DNA from: Volvox africanus
Lineage: Eukaryota; Chlorophyta; Chlorophyceae; Chlamydomonadales; Volvocaceae
Length of the DNA: 64,000 nt
NCBI GenBank assembly: GCA_030268105.1
Contig: BSDZ01000001.1
Span: 1 to 64,000, forward strand
Direction: 5' to 3'
Every line of letters begins with the position of its first letter. Position 1 is the stretch's first letter. Below, piece after piece: positions 12,661 to 23,598 of the stretch. Both the position numbers and the translations under genes were made by a program. The notes beneath the pieces are model-generated. The model worked only from the letters and a program-made list of their open reading frames with translations. It searched no databases and was not told the DNA's origin.

Positions 12661-14881
12661 TTGCGAAGCTGTCCGCATACCGTCATCCTTTGGCAGCCGC
12701 TCTGCCTTGCAACTATTATTGAGGGCTTAGGGTTAGCACGGCTTGGCGAAGAAGAAACTGGCTGACCTGACTGGCATTAGCTTTGTGAACCTCGGGACGA
12801 CAAACAGTTAAGAGATTTTGCCCAGGAGAGTGACACCGACTTAGACAAACATGTTCTACTCGCACGACCTCCTTGGCAGGAAGTCTCCTCTGGGTGCTAT
12901 TTGGTAAGAAGTGTCTGACAGAGTATTTACCGTTTGCGCAAGATAAACTGCGCCAATCGCTCACAGAGACGCCGCCGCGCTCCGCGGCTTTGGTCAAAAA
13001 GCCATAGAAGTTATTTAGGCTTGCATGTGGAACTGGGACCCGGGCACATGCAGGACGATGGCTCATGGCAAGAAGCTCAGCAAACTTAAAATCCTTGGCA
13101 TAAGTGTCTCCGATGTTTGGTGAGTTGCCCCAGTATACATGAGCTATTCCTTATTGACTTAGAATGCCTTCATAATTAAGAATGTGCGAATTGATATGGT
13201 GAGACATGGACGATGGTACACAAGGAGCACTGACCCGTGGGTCAGCACAACTGGGTCTTTGGTTCTCCTATACGCAGTATAGAGCGAGTAGGCGGGACTA
13301 CGCTTCGCGATGGGTTAGGACTTACTAGCGTTTCTTGCTGAACGTTTGCTGCCGGTTCGTTGTTTGCTGCCCGCAGCAAGCACATCATGCAACCAGATGT
13401 ACCTCACTCCCTGCGGCTCCAGGGCATTTTGATTGGTGAGGCCATGCTTGGTTTATCGCAAAGGGCAAGATTTGTCTATGATGAAGACAGCTCATAATTA
13501 TGCCACTTGGCTTTGCTGTTGGAAACCCATAACGGACCCGCAGGTTCTACAATACAATTTTGATCTGTGCTCATGCTACATGGGCAATCATGCTGAACGA
13601 CGTTGAAAATGCTAATGCCTTTCTAAGTTTTTGCGGCTTGCCATGATGCAGGAGGCGTGGTTATCGTGTTCAACCGACAACAGCTGTACCTGTTGGGTAG
13701 GTTAAGGGAAGGTCGTACATGTAAAAGATGTGGGGATGCTACGGGACTGGCCCAGATCGGTAAGAGATACCTTGTCATTCCGTATTACCGCCGTCCTGCC
13801 GACCTGCAGCATGCGACCCGCTCAGGGGGAGCGTAGTACGTCGTGACAACCTTGAGCTAAGTCTTCAAGGGGGACCTGTGGCGATTTGTTTAAAAAGACG
13901 GATAGGCGAGGCAACTGCCACCTTCCATTTACAAAGGCAGGAAGAGTTGCCTGCCTGCCGTGCGTATATTGCCCCAGCTTTTTTCCGCTAGGAGTCTTAT
14001 AGCTGCCGTACCACTCGGTATCTCTTTTTAAAAGAGGATCTGCAGGATATGCTCCGGAAGGTGACCGCAGCCAAGGCGCCCGAGCGATCCGCAGCCGCGG
14101 TCGTCAAAACGGTCCTGCACCGGGGCCGAGACAAGGCCAGGTACGTGCCGCTCACCTTTACAGCAGGCGATCCGTCAGGCTGGCTTAAACCCTCAGCACA
14201 CGGACGCCCATACCTCCATCTGGGTCGGCCTCAACCCCTGGACTGGAATTGATTGTGGGACCCCTAGCCGAAAAATAACAGTTCGGCGCCTCTGGCCGGC
14301 TTGGGCAGTGGCCGTGAGGTTGCAAGTAGACGTGGAATCAGATAGTGGGCAGATGGAGGACGATGTGTATGAATTGTAATTTGTCATCCTTGACACGCTG
14401 GCATTTGGGCCGCCTGGCATGGCTGTATATGGCTCTTACCACAACCGCACCAGCACCGGCAGTGTGTTCATTGGTTCCGCAGGGTGGAAGCCATTACTTT
14501 GGTGGAAAATACGGCCCCAGATATGATGATGATGTCATCTCACGTTCTGGGTCAGATCGAAGATCTGGACGATTTGGAGCTGCTTGAGCCGCTGGAGCGT
14601 CAGGAAGGGCGGGCTGACCCACATGAGCATTTTGAGGAAACCGAAGGGGACATCGCCCGCGCGGTGGGGCGGCGACACGATGGTCGCAGTGGCGGGCACA
14701 TAAGGGGTCTGCGGGAGGATGATGAGGAAGAGAATTTGTTGATGTTGCCTACCCTGGCACCGCCGAGCTTTAAAAAGGACGGCAGCGGTGCAGGTGCGTG
14801 TGTAGCTATTAAGATGAAACTCGCTACTCGTTACTCGGACACGCGTGCCTCACTCAGACGCTGAGAGGATTTGAGTCGCCG
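12661..14881 (-). repeat. Block A, right copy of the 2.2 kb inverted duplication
   Basis: This is the inverted partner of 1382-3590. It lacks most of the one-base indels of the left copy, so it is the better version for any gene search. Its right edge at 14881 continues into sequence absent from the left block, where the equivalent point is joined straight to the sulfatase upstream copy. Confidence 0.85.
14010..14864 (+). other. Possible exons of an unrecognised gene in block A
   Basis: Two stretches look coding on the plus strand. The first is open from about 14010 to 14140. It contains a helical, basic run (D-L-Q-D-M-L-R-K-V-T-A-A-K) and ends at a good donor, CCAG/GTACGTG, also present in the left copy. 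The second, about 14484-14864, is acidic (E-D-L-D-D-L-E-L-L-E-P-L-E-R, later R-E-D-D-E-E-E-N-L-L-M-L-P). No family is recognised, the joining introns were not resolved, and the left copy is frame-shifted in the second stretch. Chance open frames remain possible. Confidence 0.25.
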
Positions 14882-15515
14882 CTACCGGGGACTAGGGGCA
14901 CGGTGGAAGGACAGGGAAAGCCGCTGCAAATAGACGATGTAGAGCAATGAGGCCTATGGTAAGGCCTATGGCACACAACACCGACTGATTCACAACACCG
15001 ACTGAACCCACATATCAGGAATACGGACAAGGGAGATATTTGAGGGCGGACATGGAAGCACGCCCGACATGACAAATCTTCTTAAGCAAGCGGCTAAGAT
15101 CCACGACTGAACTGAACTGCCCATCATATCAAGCTGCAACCCCACCAATTTAACGTTGTGATGTCCATCATGCCCACGCCCCCTTCAGAAGGCGCTCAGC
15201 GGGGAGGAGGCGCCAAGGGGGGTCGGGTCAGAGGTGCAGCTGGGCCATCAAACCAAGTCCCTCGTGACCTGTAAGTCGGGATGGATAAGAGGGCGGCGCT
15301 TTTTAGTGGAACAGTGGAACCCTCGGCTGCCATGCATGTACGACGGCAGCGCAAGATAAGGCCCATCAAGAGTCGGGCCGGTTGGGGCTTTAGCACGCAG
15401 GAATTCTGATTATAAAATGAAGTTAACAGCATGAATTATATGATACGCGTGTCATCCATAATGGGCTAAATAAGGAATACAATGAAGGAAATGGATGTAA
15501 GCATTTGCGATAAGC
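14882..15515. other. Intergenic region, nothing recognised
   Basis: This stretch begins exactly where block A ends and continues to the first 104-bp element. It shows no gene, repeat or splice-consistent open frame that I can support. A short tandem CACAACACCGACTGA motif occurs near 14978-15005. Confidence 0.45.
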
Positions 15516-15619
15516 TGTTGTATCTCTGTTGTGTCGGCCAACAAAGGCCCGATCGGAAGGATGACCATCTAAGGTCCAGGATCCTTTGACACTGCCCGTA
15601 GATACCCCAGGATACTACA
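15516..15619 (+). mobile_element. 104-bp solo LTR-like or MITE-like element, copy 1
   Basis: A 104-bp unit beginning TGTTGTATC and ending GATACTACA. Its ends are imperfect inverted repeats and follow the TG...CA rule. It is flanked on both sides by TAAGC (15511-15515 and 15620-15624), a clean 5-bp target-site duplication. Other copies are at 18467-18570 (inverted) and 57175-57278. The TG...CA ends plus 5-bp duplication fit a very short solo LTR. A non-autonomous DNA transposon is the alternative. Confidence 0.8.
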
Positions 15620-15933
15620 TAAGCGTGTAACAGCGTGGGGATCACTCACTTGTCCTTTCCCCTGTCTCTCACGCGATGCTAGATGCGTTCCACTTAGTCT
15701 CTTGCGATTCAGCGAGTAGTAGCAGGTGGTTCACACAGGTACCCACCACGCACACATATATGCGTCCACCCAAACGAACACTTTAAACCGAATGCACCCA
15801 CGCACGCCGAATTATATGTACACCCTGCCTTCTTCACGACCTGCTACTATCATGCGGTAACCTCCCGTTATGGGTTTAGGGCTACCCCATATCGTTTTCG
15901 TTCTCTTCTTTCTCTTTCCTACCCGTCCCGTGC

Positions 15934-17729
15934 ATGATTAGCAACGACGATGAGGTTTTTGAAGCCCCCGATTTACGGGTCCTGCTGAATGACGATGACG
16001 ACGAGGATAGCGCTTTTTTCCTGTCGTTCGGTAAGTCGATTGTCGGTTATCGGTTGTCGGTCAGGCATTGGCCAAGAGTGCTGTTAGTTGGGGCCGTGGA
16101 TGCCGTGGGGCCGAGGGGCCGTGGATGTCGCAGTACTTGACGTACATTCCCCTCCCGTACCCTCCCTCACCGTCTTAATACCTGCCATACTGCGCCTCAG
16201 GACTGACTGGTTTATTATCCAAAGTAAAGCTATTGCTATCGAAAAGTCCTCTGTGTGTGTCGCCGTAATTCTTATCACACCTGTTCCCGCATGTTCGGTG
16301 TAGATCACGTAATGCCCTGCACGCCTACTACAGGCGGTCTGGCTGCTGCAGCTCCGACGGCGGCGGTGGCGGCGGCGGCAGCAGCCACCGCGGCAGCAGC
16401 CACCACAGCCGATGGCGGTCGCCGCTCCGGGCCGAGTAGCACGGCCGGCGCAGCCTCCTTGCTGGCGCGGAGCCTCACTGGGACTGGCGCTCTCGCCACC
16501 GCAAACACCGCTGGCGGGACCGCGGCGGCGCATACACTGGATCCGTTGAACGAGATGCTCGAGATGGAAGACAGCGAGATGCATTTCGCCGAGGAGCTGC
16601 CCACCGACCTTCACTTCCTGAGCGACTTCACTCCCGAGGATGCGCAGCAGCAGTTGCACTCGGAAGGGGCCCAACTGCGCGCCACTACCCCTACCTGCGG
16701 CCAGCCCGCGCTGTCGCTTGTGCCGCTTCCAAGCATCGGAGCCCCCATGGACCACTTCATGCCACCCTCTCCGTTGCATGACGGTAATAATGTCTTCACG
16801 GCTACTGTTGGGGTCCACCGAATAGATGTAAATTGGACCGGATTTGCCTGGATCAGGAGATTGGTGGGAGATTAGTGGAGTCCGTGGCGATGATTTGCCC
16901 ATCTGGGTCGAGAATAGACTAGAAAGACTAGACCAGATAGAATAGACTTGATAGATTAGATAGATTAAATAGATAAAAAAGCAAATGGCTGGGGAGGCAT
17001 CATGGAAACAGGGAAAGAAAGGGATGAACTTGTTTGTAGGAAATGGATGAAACATGCGGCTGGAGTCAATAGCCGCAGGAGCGTCGTAAGGTTTGTTCCT
17101 TTGAATGGTGATGACACGACGTAGCGGAACCCGGGGGTTAGGGGCCGAGAGAACTAAGTTCTTAGGCATACTGGTGCCGGTCAGCCGGTGCGTACTGCAA
17201 CAAGGGGAGCTGTAAGCGGTGTTCAAGAACCCGGATGTTCTTCCCATGCGACCAGGTGGCGGGTCGAACCTATCGTGAATGGACATTGGAATCGTCTGTG
17301 CTGCTCAAGTCCAGAATCAATGTTGCGCCAGACCCGAGCGGCGGCAGTGACCCGGGTCACAATGCCGGCCTGGTCTGGGCATCAGGGACAACGGCCGCTG
17401 CCCCCTTCGCGGACCCTTTCAACGGCCGTCGCTTCACCAGCGACCCCTACGACGGAACCCCTGGGCCCATGATATTCGGTGCAGTGGCGGGGATGCTGGC
17501 GGCAGGCCACGTTGCCGCGGCGTCCGATGCGGTAAGGCACGGAGCGGCGGCGATGTTGAACGGTAGCGGCATGACATGGGGTCGCCACCTGGTGCGTCTG
17601 GTGGCAATGGCGGCGGAGGCGGACGAGGTGGTGGAGGACCATTCGTGCGGCCGCCAAGCTGTGATGCATGAGCAGAGTTTTGCCAGCGATGATTATTCTC
17701 GTGCGTTAAGGATCGAAAGCAGATCGTGA
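15934..17729 (+). CDS. Possible three-exon gene, unknown function, Ala-rich and acidic
   Basis: No family is recognised. Exon a (15934-16030) starts at ATG and encodes an acidic peptide with the run N-D-D-D-D-E-D-S, then a consensus donor GTAAGT. Exon b (16334-16783) follows a CTACAG acceptor in matching phase. It has a long Ala-rich tract (residues about 33-60), then an acidic hydrophobic stretch (L-N-E-M-L-E-M-E-D-S-E-M-H-F-A-E-E-L), and ends at GTAATA. Exon c begins most plausibly at 17185, again in phase, with a cysteine cluster C-N-K-G-S-C-K-R-C followed by F-F-P-C, which could bind zinc. It stays open to 17729, although a strong donor GTAAGG at 17531 may end it earlier. Ala-rich and acidic composition resembles regulatory proteins, but that is only an impression. 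The gene lies between two 104-bp elements inserted independently, so there is no evidence that it is transposon cargo. Confidence 0.4.
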
Positions 17730-18466
17730 GGCAGCATTTTGGGTCTTTGAAGCACGGACAATGATGCATGTGCGTGAGGAGCTCCCAACAGTACGAGTGC
17801 AACAAGGCAGGGATGCGAAGAGTTATCGTGTGACTTGGAGAAGGGGCTCGCAGACGTGTACGTGGTTGGGGCTAGCCCCAACACAGCGCTGTGTGGGTTC
17901 GGGTTTGGGGTTGCGCACATACATGCACTGCGGGAAAAGAGGGATCAGCAGATGTAGCAGCAAGGCTGCTGAAAACCCTTCCTTACTCCGCGAAGAACTG
18001 CGGAATAAAAAGATAATCCAAATGAATGGGATCTGTCTGGCGCATCAAGCCTAATGGTGATGTGCTTGTGTTACACTCTTGAATTGTGAAGTGCGTAGGG
18101 GTGACGGTTTAGCTTGCGTGTGTACGTGTGCGTGCGTCTGTGTGTCTGCGTGTTTGGTCCTTCACCGTGTGACGGCACAGGAAATGCGCGCAAGACCGTT
18201 AATACCGTCCTTTTGTGTTGGACGAACGAACGAAAGGGATTTGGGGTTCGTTGCACAGAGGTGGTATTAACAGGGGTATCAATGATTGTTTATTAATATT
18301 TGCAGGCCAAAGGTATGTAGGCCACGGGATATGTGCCGCTTGTGTGGTCTTTATGACACCGAGTGTATGTGGCATCCTCTTGACGGCTGTTGTATGTGGA
18401 TTTTCTAAGCAAAACAGAAAACGCATTACAGTGGAGTCTGCGGCAGGCTGTGAGAGCCTGTGGAAT

Positions 18467-18570
18467 TGTAGTATCCTGGGGTATCTACGGGCAGTGTCAG
18501 AGGATCCTGGACCTCAGATGGTCATCCTTCCGATCGGGCCTTTGTTGGCCGACACAACAGAGATACAACA
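18467..18570 (-). mobile_element. 104-bp solo LTR-like or MITE-like element, copy 2
   Basis: The reverse complement of 15516-15619, with only a few substitutions. It has its own 5-bp target duplication GGAAT (18462-18466 and 18571-18575), different from that of copy 1, showing an independent insertion. Confidence 0.8.
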
Positions 18571-19691
18571 GGAATGCAGCATGTCTTCAGGGACGGCGGC
18601 TGACAGTGGGTTGTTTTGAAGACGAGTTCACCTTTTAATCGCCCTACTGGACACCTAACCCGTAATGAAGAAATCTAGGAGGCTCGCTACAGAAGGGCAG
18701 GCAGCAGCCCTGTTTCTTGTCAATCCGCCATTTGAGCTGGGGGCGGCTTGCTTGCGTAAGATAGCAGAGGAGAACCGGATTGTATGCTAGTGCTACCGGT
18801 CTGGTTGAGGCCGTTGAAAGCGATGCTGCAAAGTCTCCCAATTCGTGAGACAAAGGCTACCGCACCAATGCGTTTTAGAACCGGATAATTTTAACTCTAG
18901 TTCCCCATGATGTTATAGTAATTATTCTACTCACACCAATAATTTTGTTTTTCATAAAAGATATTATAAAACCATTATAAACCTTCTAATAGAGAACTAA
19001 GTAACGCTCAAGGATTTGTTCGATTGAGGTCCGCTGGTGCGAAGACGGAGGGAAGGGGGCCCAAAAACCGTTTGACACACGGTGGAAGCTCTCTACATCT
19101 TGTGTGGAAGGTAAGAGGGTGGTAATACCCGTAATTGGGGGCCTCATGTAGGGGCTAAGAGTGAGGAGGGCTTCTGTTTCACCCAGCCTATGAGGAGCCA
19201 GTGGTTTTATATCTAGGGAGCCTAGGAGACGAGTTCTGCGCTTATGGAGGCCCTGGAGGAAGGGTGTCAACAGGGAGCTAACTATGCTCAGCTCAGGTAT
19301 AGGCAGGACTCGGTAAGGGCTCGGGCTATGGATGGGCTCGGGCTATGACCTCTGTGGATCATGGGGTGTGGGTGGAGAGTTGGAAAACGTTGTGGAAGGT
19401 GTCTGTTTTTATAATGATTGGACTGAAAGTGAAGGATGGTTCACCCCGCCAAACAACGTCAGTCGGATACTATAGCCGTAACTAGCTTGAACTTCGGCAA
19501 TCTAATCCAAGTGAAACATTAGGCCAAACACGCACCTTGGGATCTAGCTGGGCACGCTGGAGCTTGCATTGGTGCGCGTTAGACTCGTGTATCCCATACA
19601 CAATTCCTAACGCATTGGGTTTGGTTTGCATAAGAGGCAGAGTTGGATCGCCTAGCACGAGCCAACGCACGAATCCGATGTTATAGCGTTT
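18571..19691. other. Intergenic region, nothing recognised
   Basis: AT-rich around 18880-19010, then mixed composition to the start of block B. I find only short unsupported open frames. The sulfatase upstream block begins at 19692. Confidence 0.45.
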
Positions 19692-22600
19692 GCCTCCGTC
19701 CTCACTGCGAACCCACTCAGATATCAAACCTCGCGACGATTGGACTCTATGGACATCAGTCTGCTGACAGGAACTCCCAAGAATAGGATGATTGTGCGTG
19801 GTAACATCTCCCTGGACGTTATCGGTAGATTAATAGCATTATGTTCCATTTTTTATTGGGTCCGACTGGCTCGTCCCTTTCCCCCTGGTGGGGGTGAGGG
19901 CTCGCCGTCATGTCTTGTGATGTTTGGGGAGCGGTTTTCAAAGTCTTGGTGCGCGGGCCTCAGAGATGTCCGTCGATGTTATTCACGGTGTAAGGCAATA
20001 ACGGTGGGTTTGGGTGCTCATATGATCCTATTTTTGAACATGCCACGTACCTTGCCTGTTTTGCCCCGCTATTCACACTTGACATGATGTCCAGGCATCT
20101 GGGCATTGAGATGTACTGCTCCTTCTGCATAGGTGGCGACTAGACGATGGGCCAGGAACAAGGAATGAGCATCAAAATCGTTGGATGGGCTGTAACTATC
20201 AATTTTGTAACGACAGACTCGCTTTCACTGGGGACACACTCGAAGACGTCCAGAAGGAGCCCCCGTGCACAACCGGTTTGCGCTGGGCCATGCTTCCCCG
20301 GATGTATGTTCCTTGGACTTGAATGGGAGAAACGCAAGGAGGTCATGGTCTTGCATATGCAGGTCATAAAGTAGATGGTTTAGAATTACAATTGGTGGGT
20401 AGCGGCGTTTGGGATGAACACACCTTCCGAATTGTTGCCACCTGGGTGGCTGGATGTGTTGGAGATTGAGGCAGTTGGGGATTGTGTACCCAGACCAATG
20501 TGCGACAAAAGTAAAGGCAGCTGCAATTTGCCGTAACGTTTTTCACTATGATATGATAACGCGGCTTCACACTCATTAAGTGTTTCTTTTCTGATTAACG
20601 GTCAGCGCAAACCAGAGGGCGGGCATGATGCTCACTCTTCCTCTTGCAAGGTTTCAAATTGCAACCCCAAAGTTATATATTATGCCCTTTTGTTCAATAA
20701 CGGCAAAAGTCCCCAGGCCAACCAACGTCATGCTTTGCATGAAATGAGCAAATCTTGAAAATATTTCTTCCATCGAGTAAGGATACGTAAAAAGTTTCCT
20801 TCAAACACATCGCTTAACTTAAAGGGAAAAATGAAAAGATTTCTAAATGTAATGCTGTGTCTGGGTATCATGACAGTTTCGGCGTCTGGAGCACGGCGTC
20901 CAAACTTTATCGTTATCCTTGTAGATGATTTAGATGAAACTCAGGACAGCAGCGGTGAGCTGGCGATGCCGGCGACGAAACGGCTTTTGCGAGACCGAGG
21001 TAAAGTCATTGTAACCGGACCATCAATCATTTGGCGACGTGCGACTTTCGTGCACGACGACGCGACCAGCAATGTTCAGAAATTTTGTACAAGATTCCTT
21101 AGAAGTTGGTAACTTCCTCTCAGTTCCTGCACACATCGGTTCCTTGTCCCGTTATATCCCGATGTTGCTGCAAACCAGGTATCACCTTTACGAACCATTT
21201 CGTCACTACACCCATCTGCTGCCCTTCCCGGGTCAGCCTCCTCCGCGGCCAGCTGGGTCACAACACCAATTTCACAGACGTGCTCGGACCACACGGTATG
21301 TCCAAGTTTCAGATGACAATTTCCACACATGGGTTTTGATGCAGGTTATGCACCGGAACCAGGCATAAAGAGTTTCTCATAACCACCCTTTTTTTAAACA
21401 CAGATTTACATTTATGAGCGAGACAGGAGACAAGGAAAGGCCGCCCCAATGGTCTCCCGGAGGTGGACGGATGACTGTCATTTGACCAAACAACAACTGA
21501 AACCCGCCAGCCCTCCGCCCTCCGCGGCTCTGCATCCCTTCAACTCTAGGCAATATCATCCCATGCAACCTTCCTGTTCTCACCGCAGACCCCTCCCCTT
21601 TCTGGGCCGTCCACATAGTGAGTTCGTTCTGTCCTTTCGTTCTTCCATTCATTCTTTTGCCACCCCAAGGGGTTCGCCGTTTGGCCGCGGAAACCATTTT
21701 TCCACAAGCCAAATTCGTTATGCCCGAGGCCCTGGCCCGCGAACCCACAACCCCTCCCTCACATACAGGAGGTTATGCAAAATTCCGTGCGCTGGATTTG
21801 GATCGCGACTGGCTCCCCACCTGGCTGCAGAAAGCGGGGTACAAAACGCTATACACAGGTGAGTGGGGGGGGGGGTTATGGGCGAGGGGTTATAGGGCAT
21901 GGGAGGTTAACGGGATACGGAGAGGTCTCGAGGAAAAGGGCCTGGGAACGCGCGATGCCTGAAATCCCTCGTGGTTTGAGCTTATGCAGAGCATGCAGAG
22001 ACTGGTTTGCCAATTTCAATTTTACTCATTTCCCAGTGGCTGGTGATTAACACTCCTCACCTGGGCACCTGTCCCCGTAGCGACTTCAGATCCAGGTTTC
22101 ATACTTTTGTCTCCTCCTCGAGGGCACTGCTCTGCCCCTTCCCTGCCGCCCTCATTACCCTCGTCTCGCTGCTCCTACCCTGCACCTCTCTTTCCCCTCC
22201 TCGCCCACGTGCTGCGCACCTTTGGCTTCATCCTGCCCTTTCATATCGAGTTGCCCAACCTCTGTGCCCGCTATCTGTTGCCCTCCCTCTCTCCTGTCCC
22301 TCCACCTCGGCATCCCTGTCCCTTTTCACTGGGGCCTCTGACCCCACCTCAGGCAAGTTCATAGTGGACTACACAATCCGCAATTACGACCCCCCACCTT
22401 CCGGCTGGACAGTCTTTGACGCGCTTGTGCATCCCTTCATCTTCGAGTACTACAGCCCCGCATTCAGTCTCAACGGGGGCCAGCCGAGAATGTATCCCGG
22501 TGGGTGGAGTGGTAGGTGGGTCGGTCCGATCGGGAAGGGTATGGAATAGGGAGACAGTGGCGTGATCAAGCGGAAGACGCCGCCAGGGGTCGGGCCCCTC

Positions 22601-23598
22601 CCCGAAAGCTTGTCGTCATATTGCAGCTTTCCTTCCGGCTGGAAATGGGACATTGGGATACAAACGTCCTCCTTCCAGATGGCTGTTAGGGTTACCAGGC
22701 TGGTGACCCATGGGCTGTTGACAGATTACAGATCCGGTGGATGTGAATGGGCTCCCTCCCTCCGAAACCACCCACCTCATCACCACCCAGCAGAGATGAT
22801 GGTTAGAGATGGCTTGCAACTATGCAAGTTAGACCACCGTTACAAGTGAAAGTTGTCACCTCTAGCTTATACATGGATCTTTGCCTAATGAAACCCAAAT
22901 AAGGCCATGGCCTAAGATCGCACGGTCAGAATCCAACATCAGCCCACCCAGGTATCATGGTGGCATCGTCACACAGCCCAGCAGCGGAGGGCCCCAGGGA
23001 GTGGTACAACATGAGGAAGAAATGGCTTGGGGGATGAGCTATAGATGGCAAATTGAGCAGCGTCAATTATTATTTCATGCTCAGAAGGAATAGGAGCATT
23101 AATACAGATTAATATATGACAACTGCAGCACAGATGTAGTGTTGTGGCGCTGGACAGGCTCTGTGGATACGACATCACTCATCAGCCGTCGCATTCATGT
23201 CACAATTCGAGAACTTCCGGATTGCTAGCTGCGGAAAATCGGAAGTTGCAACGTTTTATCCCCGTGCGAGGGCTTGCCGCGTTCCTTTGGAACTCCCCGT
23301 TCCATGCGAATTTGTGCACGGGGAGTTATCCATAGCCCTTCCAATCTGTATAAGAAGCTATATAACTTGTTTCAAATACATTATTTACTGCTTTATCGCG
23401 TACTTCCTTAACACTCATGTGTTTAGCAATTTGATAAAACCTTGCAAGTTCCAGTAATCCTTCCGATATGCACACACAAATGGGGAACACATCGGTCCTG
23501 TCACCCTACAGCTAACCAATTAAGGACAAGCACTCGGGCCACCACGGAATCCCCTCTCACGGGCAGCGGCTGAAGTTCCTGGCCCGGATCCCCTTTGA
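19692..23598 (+). repeat. Block B, right copy, part of the complete sulfatase gene
   Basis: The inverted partner of 3595-7498. It carries the upstream region, exons 1-4 and part of intron 4 of the sulfatase, and runs without a break into the rest of the gene. This suggests the right-hand copy is the original and the left-hand one derived. Confidence 0.9.
20440..20830 (+). promoter_or_regulatory. Conserved upstream region of the arylsulfatase, with TATA-like site
   Basis: About 390 bp directly upstream of the start codon are recognisably conserved in the old pseudogene (11040-11430) as well as in the two block B copies. A TATATATTA element lies at 20674-20682, about 155 bp before the ATG; the pseudogene has TATATGTTA at the same place. 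Conservation may reflect only shared ancestry, so promoter function is an inference. Confidence 0.4.

Noticed and set aside
16084..17286. 400-codon open frame on the minus strand
   Set aside because: It runs antisense through the Ala-rich exon and through an AGATAG microsatellite, contains no domain, and competes with a plus-strand model that has proper splice sites.
15516..18570. A 3 kb DNA transposon with 104-bp terminal inverted repeats carrying the 15934-17729 gene
   Set aside because: Each 104-bp unit has its own different 5-bp target duplication on both of its sides (TAAGC and GGAAT), so they are two independent insertions, and there is no duplication around the pair.
19740..20087. 115-codon ORF upstream of the sulfatase, present in the block B copies
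   Set aside because: Copies are too similar to test for coding constraint, there is no homology I recognise, and it lies in the likely upstream regulatory region.
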